Assembly (NCBI GenBank): GCA_900320815.1
Contig: ONTY01000043.1
Location: 1 to 7,985, forward strand
Length of the DNA stretch: 7,985 nt
Source of the DNA: an uncultured Pseudomonadota bacterium
Lineage (GTDB): Bacteria > Pseudomonadota > Gammaproteobacteria > Burkholderiales > Burkholderiaceae_C
Direction: 5' to 3'
The notes under the pieces are model-generated. The model did not search any database. It was not told where the DNA came from and was given only the letters and a program-made list of their open reading frames with translations. The translations under genes and the position numbers were made by a program. Below are positions 1 to 7,119 of the stretch, one piece after another; within the stretch, counting starts at the first letter, position 1; the number at the start of each line of letters is the position of its first letter.

Positions 1-31
1 GTGCGGCCAGTGGGGAAAATGTTTGAAAGAG

Positions 32-73
32 AAAAAAACAAGCCCGGCATGCCGTGAGGGGGGCAGCCGGGCT
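32..73 (-). terminator. Intrinsic terminator after the lytic transglycosylase gene
   Basis: A perfect 8-bp GC-rich stem is formed by AGCCCGGC at 41-48 and GCCGGGCT at 66-73. It is extended inside by four more pairs (50-53 with 62-65) past one bulged A. Read on the minus strand, the stem is followed by TG and then seven T residues (the A-run at 32-38). This is the classic Rho-independent layout. It lies about 20 bp beyond the stop codon of the transglycosylase gene, so it should end the proS-transglycosylase transcript. Confidence 0.88.
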
Positions 74-93
74 GGATTGTAGGCAGGGGCAGT

Positions 94-1026
94 TCAGGCG
101 CCGCTGCTGTCGGTGTCGCCAGCGGCAGGATCTGCGGTTTCGGACGCTGCAGGCGGCGGCGCAGATGCACTCGCGTCCGCTGCCGCTGGTGCGTCTGGCG
201 TAGCAGGGGCGGCGGCTTGTTCAGCTTGTTCGCTTTGCTCGGCGACGAGCGCGGTTTCTGGCGCAGCAGCTTCGGGTGCGGAGACTTTTTCGGGAGCGGC
301 GGATGCTGCATCTTCTGGCGCCGCAGCTGGTGCGGCATCAGATGCGGCAGGAGTGGCTGCGGCAACGAGGACTGGGGCGGTGTCGTCAAACAGCCAGTGG
401 CGTTGCGCGCCAAAGACGGCGTTGGGATACGGGGAGCGCCCGCGCGAGCCGTTGTAGCGCCCCAGCGCCATGAACATGTTGCCCGCTTCGCGCTCGAGGT
501 AGTGGCGCAGGATGACGCAGCCAAAGCGCAGGTTGGTTTGCATGTGAAAGAGCTTGCCCGGGTCGCCGTCGCCAATCACGCGGCTCCAGAACGGCATGAT
601 TTGCATATAACCGCGCGCGCCTACCGAGGAGATGGCGTATTTGCGAAACGCGCTTTCCACCTGAATCAGCCCGAGCACGAGTGAGGTTTCCAGTCCGGCG
701 CGCTTGGATTCGTACCACACGGTTTGCAGAAACTCCACGCGCGTGTTGAGGTTCTGGATGCGCTTTTGCAGCCGCTCGCTCATGGTCGAGAGCCAGCGCA
801 GATACACCATGCGACCTGTGGTGTCAGCGAAGAAGGGCACAGGCGGGGCGCTGTTGGCAATAGCGGAACTCAGCGCCGTGCGCACAGAGTCGGCCAGTGG
901 CTCTTCAAGCTGCCCGCCGGCGTGGGCGCGCAGGGGCAGCGCAGCGGAGAGCAAAGGCAAGGTGGCAGCAGCGCAAAAGCGGCGGCGCGGCATGGGGGTA
1001 GCGGTTTCGGTAGAAAATAGAATCAT
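94..1026 (-). CDS. Lytic transglycosylase with SLT domain and Ala/Pro/Glu-rich C-terminal tail
   Basis: This encodes a 310-residue exported peptidoglycan lytic transglycosylase, which would cleave the MurNAc-GlcNAc bond and leave a 1,6-anhydro end. The SLT fold spans about residues 108-215. The catalytic Glu is E124 in QVESAF, followed by GARGYMQIMPFW (137-147) and ALGRYNG (187-193), the usual goose-lysozyme-like motifs. The N-terminus holds a signal peptide with a run of Arg before Phe (RRRF, 14-17), a hydrophobic stretch and an AHA cleavage site near residue 36; the Arg pattern is compatible with Tat export. Residues from about 220 to the end are a low-complexity Ala/Pro/Glu tail without recognisable fold. 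The gene lies 37 bp behind proS, probably in one transcript. The start is uncertain: neither ATG at 1026 nor the in-frame ATG at 993 has a clear Shine-Dalgarno sequence, and I chose the longer form. The family is secure; the physiological substrate role is not. Confidence 0.88.
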   Translation of the reverse strand: MILFSTETATPMPRRRFCAAATLPLLSAALPLRAHAGGQLEEPLADSVRTALSSAIANSAPPVPFFADTTGRMVYLRWLSTMSERLQKRIQNLNTRVEFLQTVWYESKRAGLETSLVLGLIQVESAFRKYAISSVGARGYMQIMPFWSRVIGDGDPGKLFHMQTNLRFGCVILRHYLEREAGNMFMALGRYNGSRGRSPYPNAVFGAQRHWLFDDTAPVLVAAATPAASDAAPAAAPEDAASAAPEKVSAPEAAAPETALVAEQSEQAEQAAAPATPDAPAAADASASAPPPAASETADPAAGDTDSSGA

Positions 1027-1063
1027 GGTGGAAAAATGGTTATGAAGAGTGCGCGGCGGCGGG

Positions 1064-2806
1064 TCAGGCGCGAAGGCGCGCTTTGATAAAGGCAGGCATC
1101 TCGCCCGTGGGCACGCGCGTGGCCTCGGCGTCGCGCCGCCCCTGGTATTCCAGCACGCCGCCCGCCAGCCCGCGCTCGCCGATGGTGATGCGGTGTGGCA
1201 CGCCAATCAGCTCCCAGTCGGCAAACATCACGCCGGGGCGCAGCCCCCGGTCATCAAGGATGAGGTCAATGCCGGCGGCGCGCAGTTCGTCGTAGAGCGC
1301 CAGCGCGGCGCCCTGCACCGCATCGCTGCGCTCCATCCCGACAGGGCAGATGACGAGGGTGAAGGGCGCGATGGCGTCTGGCCAGATGATGCCGCGCGCG
1401 TCGTGGTTCTGCTCGATGGCCGCCGCCGGCAGGCGCGAGACGCCGATGCCGTAGCACCCCATCTCAAAGAGCTGCGGCTGGCCGTTTTCGTCCAGATAGC
1501 AGCCGTTCATGGCAGCGCTGTACTTGGTGCCGAGGTAGAAGATGTGGCCGATTTCAATGCCGCGCTCAATCGCCAGCGGCCCGCTGCCGTCGGGCGCCGG
1601 GTCGCCCGCGACGACGTTGCGGATGTCGGCCACCATGTCAGGCTCGGGCACGTCGCGCCCCCAGTTCACGCCCGTCATGTGGTAGCCGGCTTTGTTCGCG
1701 CCGCACACCCAGTCGGCGAGCACGGCGGCTTCGCGGTCGGCGACGACGGTGACAGGCTTTTTCATCCCCACAGGGCCGAGGTAGCCGGGTTCGGCGCCGA
1801 AGTGCGCCATGATTTCCTCTTCGCTGGCAAAGCGGAAGTCTGCGAGACCGGGCAGCTTGCCCACTTTCACCTCGTTCATGTCGTGGTCGCCGCGCAGCAG
1901 CAGCAGCCAGATGCGCGTGGACTTCACTTCGCCCTCATCATCCTTTTCATCGGTGGCGAGCACCAGGGACTTGAGCGTGCGCTGCAGCGGCAGGCCGAGG
2001 AACTCCGCCACATCCGCGCATGTGGCCTTGCCAGGTGTGGGCGTGAGCGCCATCTCCTGCGCGGGCGCGGGGCGCGTGGCCGTGGGCGGCGCGCTTTCAG
2101 CCTTTTCCATGTTGGCGGCGTAGTCGCTTGTGGCGCTGTAGACGAGCGCGTCCTCGCCCGTGGAGGCGATGACGTGGAACTCCTCGCTCAAATCGCCCCC
2201 GATGGCGCCCGAATCCGCCGCCACCACGCGGTAGTGCAGCCCGAAGCGGTCAAACGCGGCGCGGTACGCCTGCCGCATCGCCTGATAGCTGCGGCTGGCG
2301 CCGGCGGCGTCGCGGTCAAAGCTGTAGGCGTCTTTCATGATGAACTCGCGCGCGCGCATGAGGCCAAAGCGCGGGCGGCGCTCGTCGCGGAACTTGGTCT
2401 GAATCTGATACAGCGTGCAGGGCAACTGGCGGTAGCTTTTGAACTCCTGGCGGCCAATGTCGGTGACGGCCTCTTCGCTTGTAGGCTGGATGACGAAGTC
2501 GTGCCCGTGGCGGTCTTTGATGCGCAGCAGCTCCGGCCCCATCTTGTCAAAGCGCCCGGTCTCGCGCCACAGCGCCGCGTCCTGCACCACGGGCATGCGG
2601 CACTCGATGGCGCCGGCGCGCTCCATCTCTTCGCGCAGGATGGTCTCCACCTTGCGCAGCACGCGCAGCCCCATAGGCATATAGGTATACATACCGGAAC
2701 CTTGCTTTTTGATGAGTCCGGCGCGCAGCATGAGTTGGTGACTGATGACTTCGGCGTCGGCGGGCGCCTCCTTGAGCGTAGAGATAAAAAACTGCGATGC
2801 TTTCAT
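1064..2806 (-). CDS. proS: Prolyl-tRNA synthetase (bacterial type with editing domain)
   Basis: This is a 580-residue class II aminoacyl-tRNA synthetase that charges tRNA-Pro with proline in the cytosol; the E. coli enzyme is about the same length. The class II core starts with [15 protein letters not shown] and shows the [10 protein letters not shown] segment (107-116). Motif 2 is [17 protein letters not shown] (139-155) and motif 3 is GIGVSR (453-458). Between motifs 2 and 3 lies the long YbaK-like insertion that hydrolyses Ala-tRNA-Pro. RTLKS (276-280) places a Lys at 279, the position of the conserved editing lysine in the E. coli enzyme. The C-terminal anticodon-binding domain starts near LVICPVG (484-490). 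The ATG at 2806 has no strong Shine-Dalgarno sequence but begins exactly at the family's conserved N-terminus. The gene diverges from rppH and is followed by the transglycosylase gene. Confidence 0.97.
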   Translation of the reverse strand: MKASQFFISTLKEAPADAEVISHQLMLRAGLIKKQGSGMYTYMPMGLRVLRKVETILREEMERAGAIECRMPVVQDAALWRETGRFDKMGPELLRIKDRHGHDFVIQPTSEEAVTDIGRQEFKSYRQLPCTLYQIQTKFRDERRPRFGLMRAREFIMKDAYSFDRDAAGASRSYQAMRQAYRAAFDRFGLHYRVVAADSGAIGGDLSEEFHVIASTGEDALVYSATSDYAANMEKAESAPPTATRPAPAQEMALTPTPGKATCADVAEFLGLPLQRTLKSLVLATDEKDDEGEVKSTRIWLLLLRGDHDMNEVKVGKLPGLADFRFASEEEIMAHFGAEPGYLGPVGMKKPVTVVADREAAVLADWVCGANKAGYHMTGVNWGRDVPEPDMVADIRNVVAGDPAPDGSGPLAIERGIEIGHIFYLGTKYSAAMNGCYLDENGQPQLFEMGCYGIGVSRLPAAAIEQNHDARGIIWPDAIAPFTLVICPVGMERSDAVQGAALALYDELRAAGIDLILDDRGLRPGVMFADWELIGVPHRITIGERGLAGGVLEYQGRRDAEATRVPTGEMPAFIKARLRA

Positions 2807-2848
2807 TGCGTGGTGAGAGAAAAAGACGGGGGGCGGGGGAGTGTGCCT

Positions 2849-2866
2849 GATGCCGTAGGGGGCATC
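2849..2866. repeat. Perfect inverted repeat in the proS/rppH spacer
   Basis: GATGCC at 2849-2854 is mirrored by GGCATC at 2861-2866 around a 6-base spacer. It lies about 24 bp upstream of the candidate rppH -10 box. It could be an operator, or a hairpin in the proS leader RNA. Six-base arms can arise by chance in DNA this GC-rich, so functional confidence is low. Confidence 0.35.
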
Positions 2867-2920
2867 GCCTCCCGGCTGCGCCGCATGTGCATAATCGGCG
2901 CAGTTTTTGTCCAGAATTTT

Positions 2921-2924
2921 GAGG
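2921..2924 (+). promoter_or_regulatory. Ribosome binding site that fixes the rppH start
   Basis: GAGG is followed by 7 bases and then ATG at 2932. An in-frame TTG at 2926 lies almost on top of this site and cannot use it. The site therefore supports the ATG start, which also gives the family-typical N-terminus [12 protein letters not shown]. Confidence 0.75.
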
Positions 2925-2931
2925 TTTGATT

Positions 2932-3546
2932 ATGCTTGACCATCAGGGCTACCGCCCGAACGTCGGCATCATCTTGCTCAACCAGAAAAATCAGGTCTTT
3001 TGGGGCAAGCGCATCCGCACCCATTCCTGGCAGTTCCCGCAGGGAGGCATTGATCGGGGGGAAACCCCCGAGCAGGCCATGTACCGCGAACTGCATGAGG
3101 AAGTTGGCCTGAAACCCGAACACGTGCGCATCGTCGCACGCACGCGGGACTGGTTGCGCTATGAGGTGCCCGACCGCTTCCTGCGCCGCGATGCACGTGG
3201 TCACTATCGGGGGCAAAAGCAGATTTGGTATCTGTTGCAGCTGCTCGCACAAGACTGGTTGCTGAACCTGCGCGCCACCAACCATCCGGAGTTTGACGCC
3301 TGGCGCTGGAACGACTACTGGGTGCCGCTGGATGTGGTGATCGAATTCAAACGCGGCGTCTACGAATCTGCCCTCACCGAACTGGCGCGCTACCTGCCGC
3401 GCCCTGCGCGTGGACGCTGGCCGCATCGCCACCATTCCATCCAGGCGCGTGAGCGTGCCCGCGTCGCCGCTGGTTCGCTGCCGCCGGACTCCACCTTTGA
3501 AAGCGCCCCCATGCCGCTGCACCCGACGCACGGAGGCAGCAAATGA
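2932..3546 (+). CDS. rppH: RNA pyrophosphohydrolase (Nudix)
   Basis: This 204-residue Nudix hydrolase should remove pyrophosphate from the 5' triphosphate end of mRNAs, leaving a monophosphate that triggers RNase E decay. The N-terminus [11 protein letters not shown] and the segment [10 protein letters not shown] (31-40) are hallmarks of RppH. The Nudix box runs from G38 to L60 and fits G-x5-E-x7-REL-x-EE-x-G-L exactly. Its metal-binding glutamates are E53, E56 and E57, the same numbering as the E. coli enzyme. The catalytic part matches the roughly 176-residue E. coli protein. The extra C-terminal part (from about 160) is Arg/His-rich and looks disordered. The gene diverges from proS and overlaps the next gene by four bases (ATGA), so the two are probably translated together. 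Confidence 0.95.
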   Translation: MLDHQGYRPNVGIILLNQKNQVFWGKRIRTHSWQFPQGGIDRGETPEQAMYRELHEEVGLKPEHVRIVARTRDWLRYEVPDRFLRRDARGHYRGQKQIWYLLQLLAQDWLLNLRATNHPEFDAWRWNDYWVPLDVVIEFKRGVYESALTELARYLPRPARGRWPHRHHSIQARERARVAAGSLPPDSTFESAPMPLHPTHGGSK

Positions 3547-4064
3547 GGCGCCTCCCCGCTGCCGTCGTATGCACCGCTGCTGCCGTAGTGGTGGCGGCGC
3601 TGCTCTCCTTGCCCGTTGCCGCTGCCGACTGGGCTGATGACGAAGAGCGGCCAGACTGGCGCGAAGGCGACGTGCCACCTGCACCCGCCTGGAGCGCAGC
3701 CAATCTCATTGAAGTGGAACTGCCCGGGCGCAGCGTGCGCGTGGGCGTCGACCCCGCCACCATCACGCTGGACAAGAAAAGCGGCGTCGTGCGCTATGTC
3801 GCTGTGGCGCGCGGCATCTCCAGCGTCAGTGCCAGCTACGAAGGCATCCGCTGCGCCAGCGGCGAATGGCGCACCTATGCCCGCCAGACGCCCGGACAGC
3901 CCTGGGTGCCTGCGGGCAGCAGCGACTGGCAGGCGATGCGCGACGCCCGCTCCCCGCACGCGCACTGGCTGGCTGGCAACGGCATGTGCCCGAACAAAAC
4001 CACCCCTGCTGACGTGTCAAGCATCGTGCGCCGCCTGAAAAACGGGCGCCAGGCATTTGACTAG
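3543..4064 (+). CDS. CNP1-like exported protein of unknown function
   Basis: This encodes 173 residues with a clear Sec signal peptide: MRRLP, a hydrophobic Ala/Val stretch at about 5-23, and cleavage after AAA (26-28). The mature part, about 145 residues, fits my memory of the CNP1-like family of betaproteobacteria, whose biochemical role is unknown. It is soluble and periplasmic by prediction. It has two cysteines, C104 and C149, which could form a disulfide, and a Trp-rich acidic start ([11 protein letters not shown]). The start is well fixed: GGAGG at 3532-3536 lies six bases before the ATG, and the ATGA overlap with rppH indicates translational coupling. The family assignment is from pattern memory of the order rppH then CNP1, so it is less certain than the gene itself. 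Confidence 0.82.
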   Translation: MRRLPAAVVCTAAAVVVAALLSLPVAAADWADDEERPDWREGDVPPAPAWSAANLIEVELPGRSVRVGVDPATITLDKKSGVVRYVAVARGISSVSASYEGIRCASGEWRTYARQTPGQPWVPAGSSDWQAMRDARSPHAHWLAGNGMCPNKTTPADVSSIVRRLKNGRQAFD

Positions 4065-4125
4065 AAAAGCCGCACAGCAGGCGTCAGGCCAAAAATATAC
4101 AAATACCCCACAGTGAAATATATTA

Positions 4126-4148
4126 TTGCCCGCAGAACATGCGGGCAA
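4126..4148. repeat. Hairpin 1 in the convergent spacer, possible terminator
   Basis: TTGCCCGCA (4126-4134) pairs perfectly with TGCGGGCAA (4140-4148), giving a 9-bp stem around a GAACA loop. It lies 62 bp beyond the CNP1-like stop codon. Neither strand has a real T-run after the stem, so it is not a textbook intrinsic terminator. It may still end transcription or protect 3' ends of the converging transcripts. Confidence 0.6.
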
Positions 4149-4243
4149 ACATATCTATACCCACACATCACTCGAAATAGCATGACTGCGTTGGGGAACA
4201 TTGCGCCCCATCACACTTCACATACTCCGCACATTCGCAACGT

Positions 4244-4268
4244 AATACCCGCAGAATATGCCGGTATT
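4244..4268. repeat. Hairpin 2 in the convergent spacer, just past the lyase stop
   Basis: AATACC (4244-4249) pairs with GGTATT (4263-4268). After a C/C mismatch, GCA (4251-4253) pairs with TGC (4259-4261) around a five-base loop. The stem lies nine bases past the lyase stop codon on the minus strand, the position expected for an operon-end structure, but no T-run follows. Its core (4248-4261) matches hairpin 1 (4129-4142) at 13 of 14 bases. Confidence 0.5.
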
Positions 4269-4277
4269 CTCCGTATA

Positions 4278-5183
4278 CTACTCATGCTGGGTGCCATGTG
4301 GCTCCACACAGCCAAAGCGCCGCGCTGCTGCCAGCACCGTCACCGCCCAAGCGCGGTGCGTTGCCGGCTCGCACATTGAGCGGTGCAGCGCAAACACACC
4401 CGGCGCATCGGCGCACACGATGCGCTGCGCCGCTTCAATATCAGCGTGCGGCACGCGATACAGGCGCTCAATATGCGCGACCTGCTGCGGATGCACCGCA
4501 CTTTTGCCGGACAGCCCATGCGCCAAATCTGCCTGCACCTCACGGCGCAACGTCTGCACATCCTCCAAATGCTCAAACACCGGCGCTGACAGCGCAAAAC
4601 CCGCCGGAATAAACGCACCGGCCAGCCGTGCAATCACACTGCCCAGCGGCGTTTCATACGCCGTTCTGCCACGCGGGCGACGCATATGCAGCAGCGCCAG
4701 CAAATCATTGCCGCCAATGCGCAGGCAAGCAATGCGCTGGCGCCACGGCGCGCCCTCCAAATATGCGGCAAAAGCGTGCATCGCTACATCCTGAAACACC
4801 TCGCGCGTTTCCAGCGTCGGCATCACCCAATAAGGCATATCCGCCGGCAGCAGGCGCATATAATCATCCATATTGCGCTGCGTCGCCTTCGGCAACACAA
4901 AACCATCCAGCGCCTCGACGCCTTCTAGTCGCAACACCATCGCCATATTTTCCGGGTGACGCACGCGCACAAAACGCCAAAATCCCTCCCGCCGTCGCAA
5001 TCGGCGCAGCGCAGCACGCATATTTTCAAACGCGCGAGGAAACTCGGCATCACTCACCGCATCTTCCAGGCAAAAAATAATGGACTGCAGCGCTGCCAGC
5101 TTTTCTCCCGCCGCAATCGCTCCCACATCCGGGTGCGTCGCCGGCACGTACAGCGACGCGCCCAGCAATGGTTTTTCAATCAT
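4278..5183 (-). CDS. CitE/HpcH-like TIM-barrel C-C bond lyase of the Ter-linked cluster
   Basis: This encodes a 301-residue cytosolic protein of the HpcH/HpaI aldolase and citrate lyase beta-subunit superfamily. Visible motifs are SLYVPATHPD near the N-terminus, FCLEDAV (37-43) with the acidic pair that helps bind metal and substrate, GFVLPKA (94-100), MPTLET (121-126), GGNDLL (157-162) and GKSAVHPQQV (226-235). Together these outline the TIM barrel of CitE-type lyases. Family members cleave or form C-C bonds with a Mg-bound 2-oxoacid or acyl-CoA-type substrate; the substrate here is unknown. It starts by a one-base overlap (TAATG) with the PRTase stop and has AGGGG in front of the ATG, so it is the last gene of that operon. 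Next to a PRTase-Pelota gene it most likely belongs to the 'C-C bond lyase' branch found in Ter-linked clusters rather than to citrate metabolism. Confidence 0.88.
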   Translation of the reverse strand: MIEKPLLGASLYVPATHPDVGAIAAGEKLAALQSIIFCLEDAVSDAEFPRAFENMRAALRRLRRREGFWRFVRVRHPENMAMVLRLEGVEALDGFVLPKATQRNMDDYMRLLPADMPYWVMPTLETREVFQDVAMHAFAAYLEGAPWRQRIACLRIGGNDLLALLHMRRPRGRTAYETPLGSVIARLAGAFIPAGFALSAPVFEHLEDVQTLRREVQADLAHGLSGKSAVHPQQVAHIERLYRVPHADIEAAQRIVCADAPGVFALHRSMCEPATHRAWAVTVLAAARRFGCVEPHGTQHE

Positions 5184-6295
5184 TACGTATTCCCCTTGAT
5201 AATTGCCAGCGCCTGCACCAGCGGCAAATCAGGACGCGCCTCTACTGGCACACCTTTCTCCCGCGCCAACGCCAGCAAATGTTGCACATCGGCATGCTGC
5301 TGACTTTTTACCACGACACGCTGCGGCAAGCGGCGCAGCAACACGCGCGTTGCCTCGCCAATACCGGGTTTGATGAGATTGCGGTCTGCGACACCATAGC
5401 GCGCCATTTCAGCTGCCAAAAAATCAGCGCACCGCTGCTGCTGCCCCTCATTCCCAAAGTATAGCGGAACATTATTCTGCGGCTTTTGCAGCAGCGCACG
5501 CACGCGCTGCAATAAATCGTCCACAAACCACACCGACACATCGCATGCCACAAATGCCGCATCATCCCCATAAAACAGGCAACCGTGAAAATCATCTGCA
5601 CCAATGGCAGCATTCAGCACGCTGCGGCTCACCAACCCCGACACTGTAGCATTCAAAATCGCCGATGGCATCAAATAATCCTCTCTCGACGCCGCACAAT
5701 ACGCCTTACCCGCCAAATCTGCCAACACCCACAATCGCGGCGCAATCTGCGCACCCCTGCGCTCGTTATACGCTGCCAGCGCCGCCTGCAATTCATCGGC
5801 AATCACGCCCTTGCCCGTCCAGCCATCGATAAACACCAGGGACTGCGGCGCCGCACCGCGTGCCAGTACCGCATCCAACGCATTCGCGTCAATGCCCCGG
5901 TCGCGAATGATAGAAAGAGAATAATGTGGCACCGCCTGCCCTGTGAGCCAGCGCAAAATATGCGCCACAATCACCCCCACCGGCGTACCCGCCCGCGCCA
6001 GCGACAGCAACACCGGCTTGGACACATTTGCGGCAATATGCTGCGCCAGCGTCAGACAACCGGCAGCCATGCGCGCACCATTGCGCGCCAGCGCGGCAAA
6101 AAACAAGCGGCAATATGCCTCCGAAGGCAAACTCTCCGGTGTCAGCATTTCGCTGTAATGGCGCTGCCCGCTTTGAATCAGTGCCTCCTTTTCCTCAACA
6201 TTTGCGGGCATATTCAGATCTCCGCGTCCCAGCGGTTTGAGCAAAAACTCCACATCCTGCGCGCGGTACGAACCGTGAAATGCCGGCCTATTCAT
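5183..6295 (-). CDS. Phosphoribosyltransferase with C-terminal Pelota-like domain (StiP family)
   Basis: This 370-residue protein belongs to the family often labelled 'cysteine protease StiP', reinterpreted by comparative genomics as a phosphoribosyltransferase (PRTase_1). The PRPP-binding loop is LVFIDGWTGKGVI (153-165): a hydrophobic strand, an acidic residue and a Gly/Thr-rich turn, as in type I PRTases. RAGTPVGVIV (101-110) resembles the strand and loop that bind pyrophosphate in such enzymes. Residues from about 305 (NLIKPGIGEATRVLLRR) to the end look like the small Pelota/L7Ae-type RNA-binding domain usually fused here. The enzyme would join a ribose-5-phosphate from PRPP to an unknown base or base-like acceptor. 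The ATG at 6295 overlaps the HAD stop by eight bases and has a good Shine-Dalgarno sequence; an upstream ATG at 6340 would only add 15 residues inside the HAD gene. No protease triad is evident, so the protease label is doubtful. Confidence 0.87.
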   Translation of the reverse strand: MNRPAFHGSYRAQDVEFLLKPLGRGDLNMPANVEEKEALIQSGQRHYSEMLTPESLPSEAYCRLFFAALARNGARMAAGCLTLAQHIAANVSKPVLLSLARAGTPVGVIVAHILRWLTGQAVPHYSLSIIRDRGIDANALDAVLARGAAPQSLVFIDGWTGKGVIADELQAALAAYNERRGAQIAPRLWVLADLAGKAYCAASREDYLMPSAILNATVSGLVSRSVLNAAIGADDFHGCLFYGDDAAFVACDVSVWFVDDLLQRVRALLQKPQNNVPLYFGNEGQQQRCADFLAAEMARYGVADRNLIKPGIGEATRVLLRRLPQRVVVKSQQHADVQHLLALAREKGVPVEARPDLPLVQALAIIKGNT

Positions 6296-7076
6296 CACAC
6301 CCCTCTCCCCTTTCCACCACACGCACCAGCGCCGCATCAATCTGGCTGCCGCCTGGCATCATGCGCCAATCACAGGTGCGCAAAAACGGCACGTCGGTCA
6401 ATGAATCGCCCAAACCAATGGACAGCACCTTTTCTTCCTCCCCGCATTCGTTTTTACAACGCGCCAAAATATATCGCACCGCATGGCTTTTATCCAGCCA
6501 AGGTGGCAGCAGCGCCAGATTATTACCATTACAGTGCAGCACCATTGGCGGCAAAGCGCCAGCACGTAACGCTTCGCGGCAGTGTACTGCGAGTGTCTGC
6601 ACCCAATCAGTGCGATGCGTGGCAGATTTTGCCGCCACATAAAACAGTGCACCAAAATCACCCACAAGTCGTGCAGAAACATCAGCATTCATCGCCGCAT
6701 TTACCCACTGCAAAAAATCCAGCCATTGCTGCAAAGCTGGCGCCGATGCATGCGCCTTTTCTTTGGATTGAGCCAACCAGGTTTCATCCGGCTGCCCGTC
6801 TGCTTCCAAAATCACGGCACCAAAATCAATGACTGCCAATCCATCCCTATCAATCGTCACCCGTGAAAACGCATCCAGATTGCGCGCCGTCACCGGTACA
6901 AGCTGCGCGCCACCAGCGCGCAGCCACTGCATAAACGCCAACTGCTTCGGACTGCCCCAGCAAATCGGTTCGCCGCCTTTGAGGAATGCCAGCGGCTGCC
7001 AATCCGTCTGTGGCGGCGCGCGGCGCGCACTTTGGAACAGCGTATCGTCCAAATCGGTAAAAATCAAAATATGCAC
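6288..7076 (-). CDS. HAD-superfamily phosphatase of the Ter-linked cluster
   Basis: This encodes a 262-residue cytosolic HAD hydrolase, predicted to remove a phosphate from a small metabolite. All four HAD motifs are present. Motif I is FTDLDDT, with nucleophile D8 and acid/base D10. Motif II is VTARN with T63, and motif III is K196 in LDKSHAVRYIL. Motif IV is GLGDSLTD (221-228), with D224 and D228 binding Mg. The long segment between motifs II and III is a C2-type cap, as in Cof-like and mannosyl-phosphoglycerate phosphatase-like members. The start is GTG at 7076, with AGGGAGAG about ten bases upstream; the conserved motif I at residue 6 supports it. The 43-bp gap from the VWA gene and the eight-base overlap with the PRTase gene place it inside the operon. 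A role in dephosphorylating the PRTase or lyase product is inference. Confidence 0.88.
   Translation of the reverse strand: MHILIFTDLDDTLFQSARRAPPQTDWQPLAFLKGGEPICWGSPKQLAFMQWLRAGGAQLVPVTARNLDAFSRVTIDRDGLAVIDFGAVILEADGQPDETWLAQSKEKAHASAPALQQWLDFLQWVNAAMNADVSARLVGDFGALFYVAAKSATHRTDWVQTLAVHCREALRAGALPPMVLHCNGNNLALLPPWLDKSHAVRYILARCKNECGEEEKVLSIGLGDSLTDVPFLRTCDWRMMPGGSQIDAALVRVVERGEGCDE
6300..6310 (-). promoter_or_regulatory. Ribosome binding site of the PRTase gene inside the HAD gene
   Basis: The minus-strand run GGGGAGAGGGG ends four bases before the ATG at 6295 and offers GGGGAG at a nine-base spacing. It lies in the last codons of the HAD gene and decides the start of the PRTase in favour of 6295 over the upstream ATG at 6340. 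Confidence 0.7.
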
Positions 7077-7119
7077 AGCAGCACATCTCTCCCTGATTTT
7101 TTTCTGCCCGGCGCTGGTT

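Larger units (their letters stand above)
2807..2931. promoter_or_regulatory. Divergent spacer between proS and rppH
   Basis: These 125 bp separate two divergent genes and must hold promoters for both. CATAAT at 2890-2895 resembles a sigma-70 -10 box for rppH, but no convincing -35 box lies 16-18 bp upstream. I could not identify a -10/-35 pair for proS. The spacer also contains the palindrome listed at 2849-2866. The existence of promoters is inferred from gene orientation; their exact positions are not established. Confidence 0.5.
4065..4277. other. AT-richer convergent spacer with two related hairpins
   Basis: These 213 bp lie between the stop of the CNP1-like gene (plus strand) and the stop of the lyase gene (minus strand). 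They are clearly AT-richer than both flanks, with several TATA-like runs. I see no credible coding region: the short plus-strand reading frame at 4113-4379 runs into the lyase gene and has no ribosome binding site. The spacer holds the two hairpins listed separately. No transposase, tRNA fragment or direct repeat marking an integration event was found. Confidence 0.6.

Noticed and set aside
113..457. Ala/Ser/Gly-rich plus-strand frame resembling a repetitive surface protein
   Set aside because: It is the complement of the Ala/Pro/Glu tail of the transglycosylase; the low complexity is inherited from that tail.
1049..2929. A 626-codon open frame on the plus strand opposite proS
   Set aside because: It is the antisense shadow of proS, kept open by very high GC. 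It resembles no family and proS itself is unmistakable.
4113..4379. An 88-codon plus-strand frame starting in the convergent spacer
   Set aside because: It has no Shine-Dalgarno sequence and runs about 100 bp into the 3' end of the lyase gene. Its translation shows no recognisable feature.
5585..6832. A 415-codon open frame on the plus strand across the PRTase and HAD genes
   Set aside because: It spans two convincing minus-strand genes, has a His/Arg/Gln-rich composition typical of antisense translation, and shows no motif.
6850..7086. Out-of-frame ATG at 7086 upstream of the HAD GTG start
   Set aside because: It lies directly against the AGGGAGAG site with no spacing and gives a Cys/Ala/Arg-rich shadow peptide; the HAD frame with motif I near the N-terminus is clearly real.
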